Assembly (NCBI GenBank): GCA_019314005.1
Contig: JAFDAE010000282.1
Span: 1 to 5,917, forward strand
DNA: 5,917 bases
From: Deltaproteobacteria bacterium
GTDB lineage: Bacteria; Desulfobacterota; Desulfobacteria; C00003060; C00003106
Direction of reading: 5' to 3'
Shown: in pieces, positions 5,520-5,917 of the stretch
How the letters are laid out: every line of letters begins with the position of its first letter
Numbering within the stretch: position 1 is the first letter of the stretch
Notes under the pieces: generated by a model
What the model was told of the DNA's origin: nothing
Databases searched by the model: none
Seen by the model: the letters and a program-made list of their open reading frames with translations, nothing else
Position numbers and translations under genes: made by a program

Positions 5520-5696
5520 ATGGCGATTAGCAAAGAGCTCCTGGACATTTTGGCCTGCCCAAAATGTAAGGGAGACATATATCTGAATGAGACAAAAGAT
5601 GGGCTTATCTGTGATAAGTGCAAACTCCTTTATGAAATCAAGGATGATATTCCGATAATGCTTATTGACGAAGCAAAGCCGTTGAGAGACCTTTGA
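5520..5696 (+). CDS. Trm112-like zinc-ribbon protein (YcaR/UPF0434 family)
   Basis: A 58-residue protein, MAISKELLDILACPKCKGDI at its start, ending at TGA 5694-5696. The family pattern is complete: LLDILACPKCKG (7-18) with C13 and C16, then GLICDKCKLLYEI (28-40) with C31 and C34, then DDIPIMLIDEA (42-52). The two CxxC pairs should bind zinc. Length matches bacterial family members such as E. coli YcaR (about 60 residues). Eukaryotic Trm112 activates methyltransferases; the bacterial role is not settled. In E. coli ycaR sits between lpxK and kdsB, so a place among LPS genes is a recurring context. ATG 5520 is preceded by AAGGGGAG about 8 nt upstream, the strongest ribosome binding site in the window. 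The last three residues (RDL) and the stop codon are encoded by the left arm of a hairpin repeat. Confidence 0.88.
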   Translation: MAISKELLDILACPKCKGDIYLNETKDGLICDKCKLLYEIKDDIPIMLIDEAKPLRDL

Positions 5697-5722
5697 AAAA
5701 CGCGACATTTTTCAAAGGTCTC
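5686..5722. repeat. GAGACC hairpin repeat, copy 2, between convergent genes
   Basis: GAGACCTTTGAAAAA (5686-5700) is perfectly complementary to TTTTTCAAAGGTCTC (5708-5722), with loop CGCGACA. It is 37 nt like copy 1 at 3442-3478 and matches it at 31 of 37 positions. It keeps the GCGACA loop and replaces two stem base pairs by compensating changes (C-G to A-T and T-A to A-T). It overlaps the Trm112 stop codon (5694-5696) and lies 24 bp from the end of the convergent glycosyltransferase. It may act as a two-way terminator or mRNA end-protector; the T-run is inside the stem, not after it. Confidence 0.87.
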
Positions 5723-5746
5723 GCTGAAAAGCTTAGCGTGAGAGAG

Positions 5747-5917
5747 TTACAAAATTTCTGCCCAGGGGGCGTCATAGCTGCCCGTTTCAATCAGGTCAAG
5801 CATATGTTTGGCCATCCTTTCGGCATTAAATTCACTGTGGGATCTTTTCATGCCCGCTTCAGCAATCTTTTCCCGCTCCTGTTCATGTTTGAGATACCAA
5901 TCAGCCAATTCAAAGAA
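5747..5917 (-). CDS. CgeB-like family 1 glycosyltransferase, C-terminal fragment
   Basis: The last 56 codons of a gene entering from the right edge on the minus strand, ending with TAA at 5749-5747. The peptide FFELADWYLKHEQEREKIAE followed by AGMKRSHSEFNAERMAKHML is a helical tail. It fits the end of GT-B glycosyltransferases of the CgeB/Glyco_trans_1_2 type, in which a Y-L-x-H/N-x-x-x-R-x-x-I-A-x-x-G-x-x-R stretch precedes an H-x-(Y/F)-x-x-R segment. The catalytic domain is outside the window, so donor and acceptor are unknown. It converges on the Trm112 gene across a hairpin repeat and, from context, probably belongs to the same surface-glycan locus. Homology rests on a short tail, so confidence in the family is moderate, though the frame and stop are clear. 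Confidence 0.65.
   Translation of the reverse strand, partial: FFELADWYLKHEQEREKIAEAGMKRSHSEFNAERMAKHMLDLIETGSYDAPWAEIL

Noticed and set aside
5363..5623. Minus-strand ORF across the epimerase-Trm112 spacer
   Set aside because: It consists of translated repeat sequence plus the antisense of the Trm112 gene, which itself has a full family signature and a strong ribosome binding site.

Overview
This window is a lipopolysaccharide (LPS) assembly region from a Gram-negative bacterium of moderate GC content. It reads, in order: the 3' end of lpxK (+), an LpxL/HtrB-type lipid A acyltransferase (+), ADP-heptose heptosyltransferase II (waaF-like, +), heptosyltransferase I (waaC-like, +), a family 2 glycosyltransferase (-), an extended-SDR nucleotide-sugar epimerase (+), a 58-residue Trm112-type zinc protein (+), and the 3' end of a CgeB-like family 1 glycosyltransferase (-). 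The presence of lipid A kinase, acyltransferase and two heptosyltransferases implies a diderm making a heptose-containing LPS core. The lineage cannot be fixed from sequence alone. The repeat-rich spacers and this gene mix would fit, for example, anammox-type Planctomycetes, Desulfobacterota or Nitrospirota, but that is only a guess.

Layout: bases 1-3416 look like one co-directional lipid A/inner-core unit: LpxK makes lipid IVA, LpxL acylates Kdo-lipid A, and WaaC and WaaF add the first and second heptoses. After waaC the strand flips to an inverted glycosyltransferase (3482-4249). A 138-bp divergent spacer follows, then the epimerase and the Trm112 protein. The window ends in a second convergent glycosyltransferase. 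These later genes probably serve outer core or other surface-glycan synthesis.

The enzymes are ordinary for their families. The unusual material is in the spacers, most of which hold structured repeats. (i) Two 37-nt hairpins of one family (3442-3478 and 5686-5722) each sit between convergent genes, share the loop GCGACA, and show two compensatory base-pair changes. (ii) Two long inverted arrays of a 7-nt unit, GTTNCGN, lie at 2284-2353 and 5339-5477. (iii) An AT-rich inverted array of CAATTCYT units lies at 202-273. (iv) An 11-bp inverted repeat at 5329/5407 interleaves with the second heptamer array in pseudoknot order. Several of these touch or supply the stop codon of the adjacent gene. 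No tRNA, rRNA, CRISPR array or recognisable transposase gene was seen. I did not find a wholly new enzymatic system; the repeat families are the best candidates for something undescribed.
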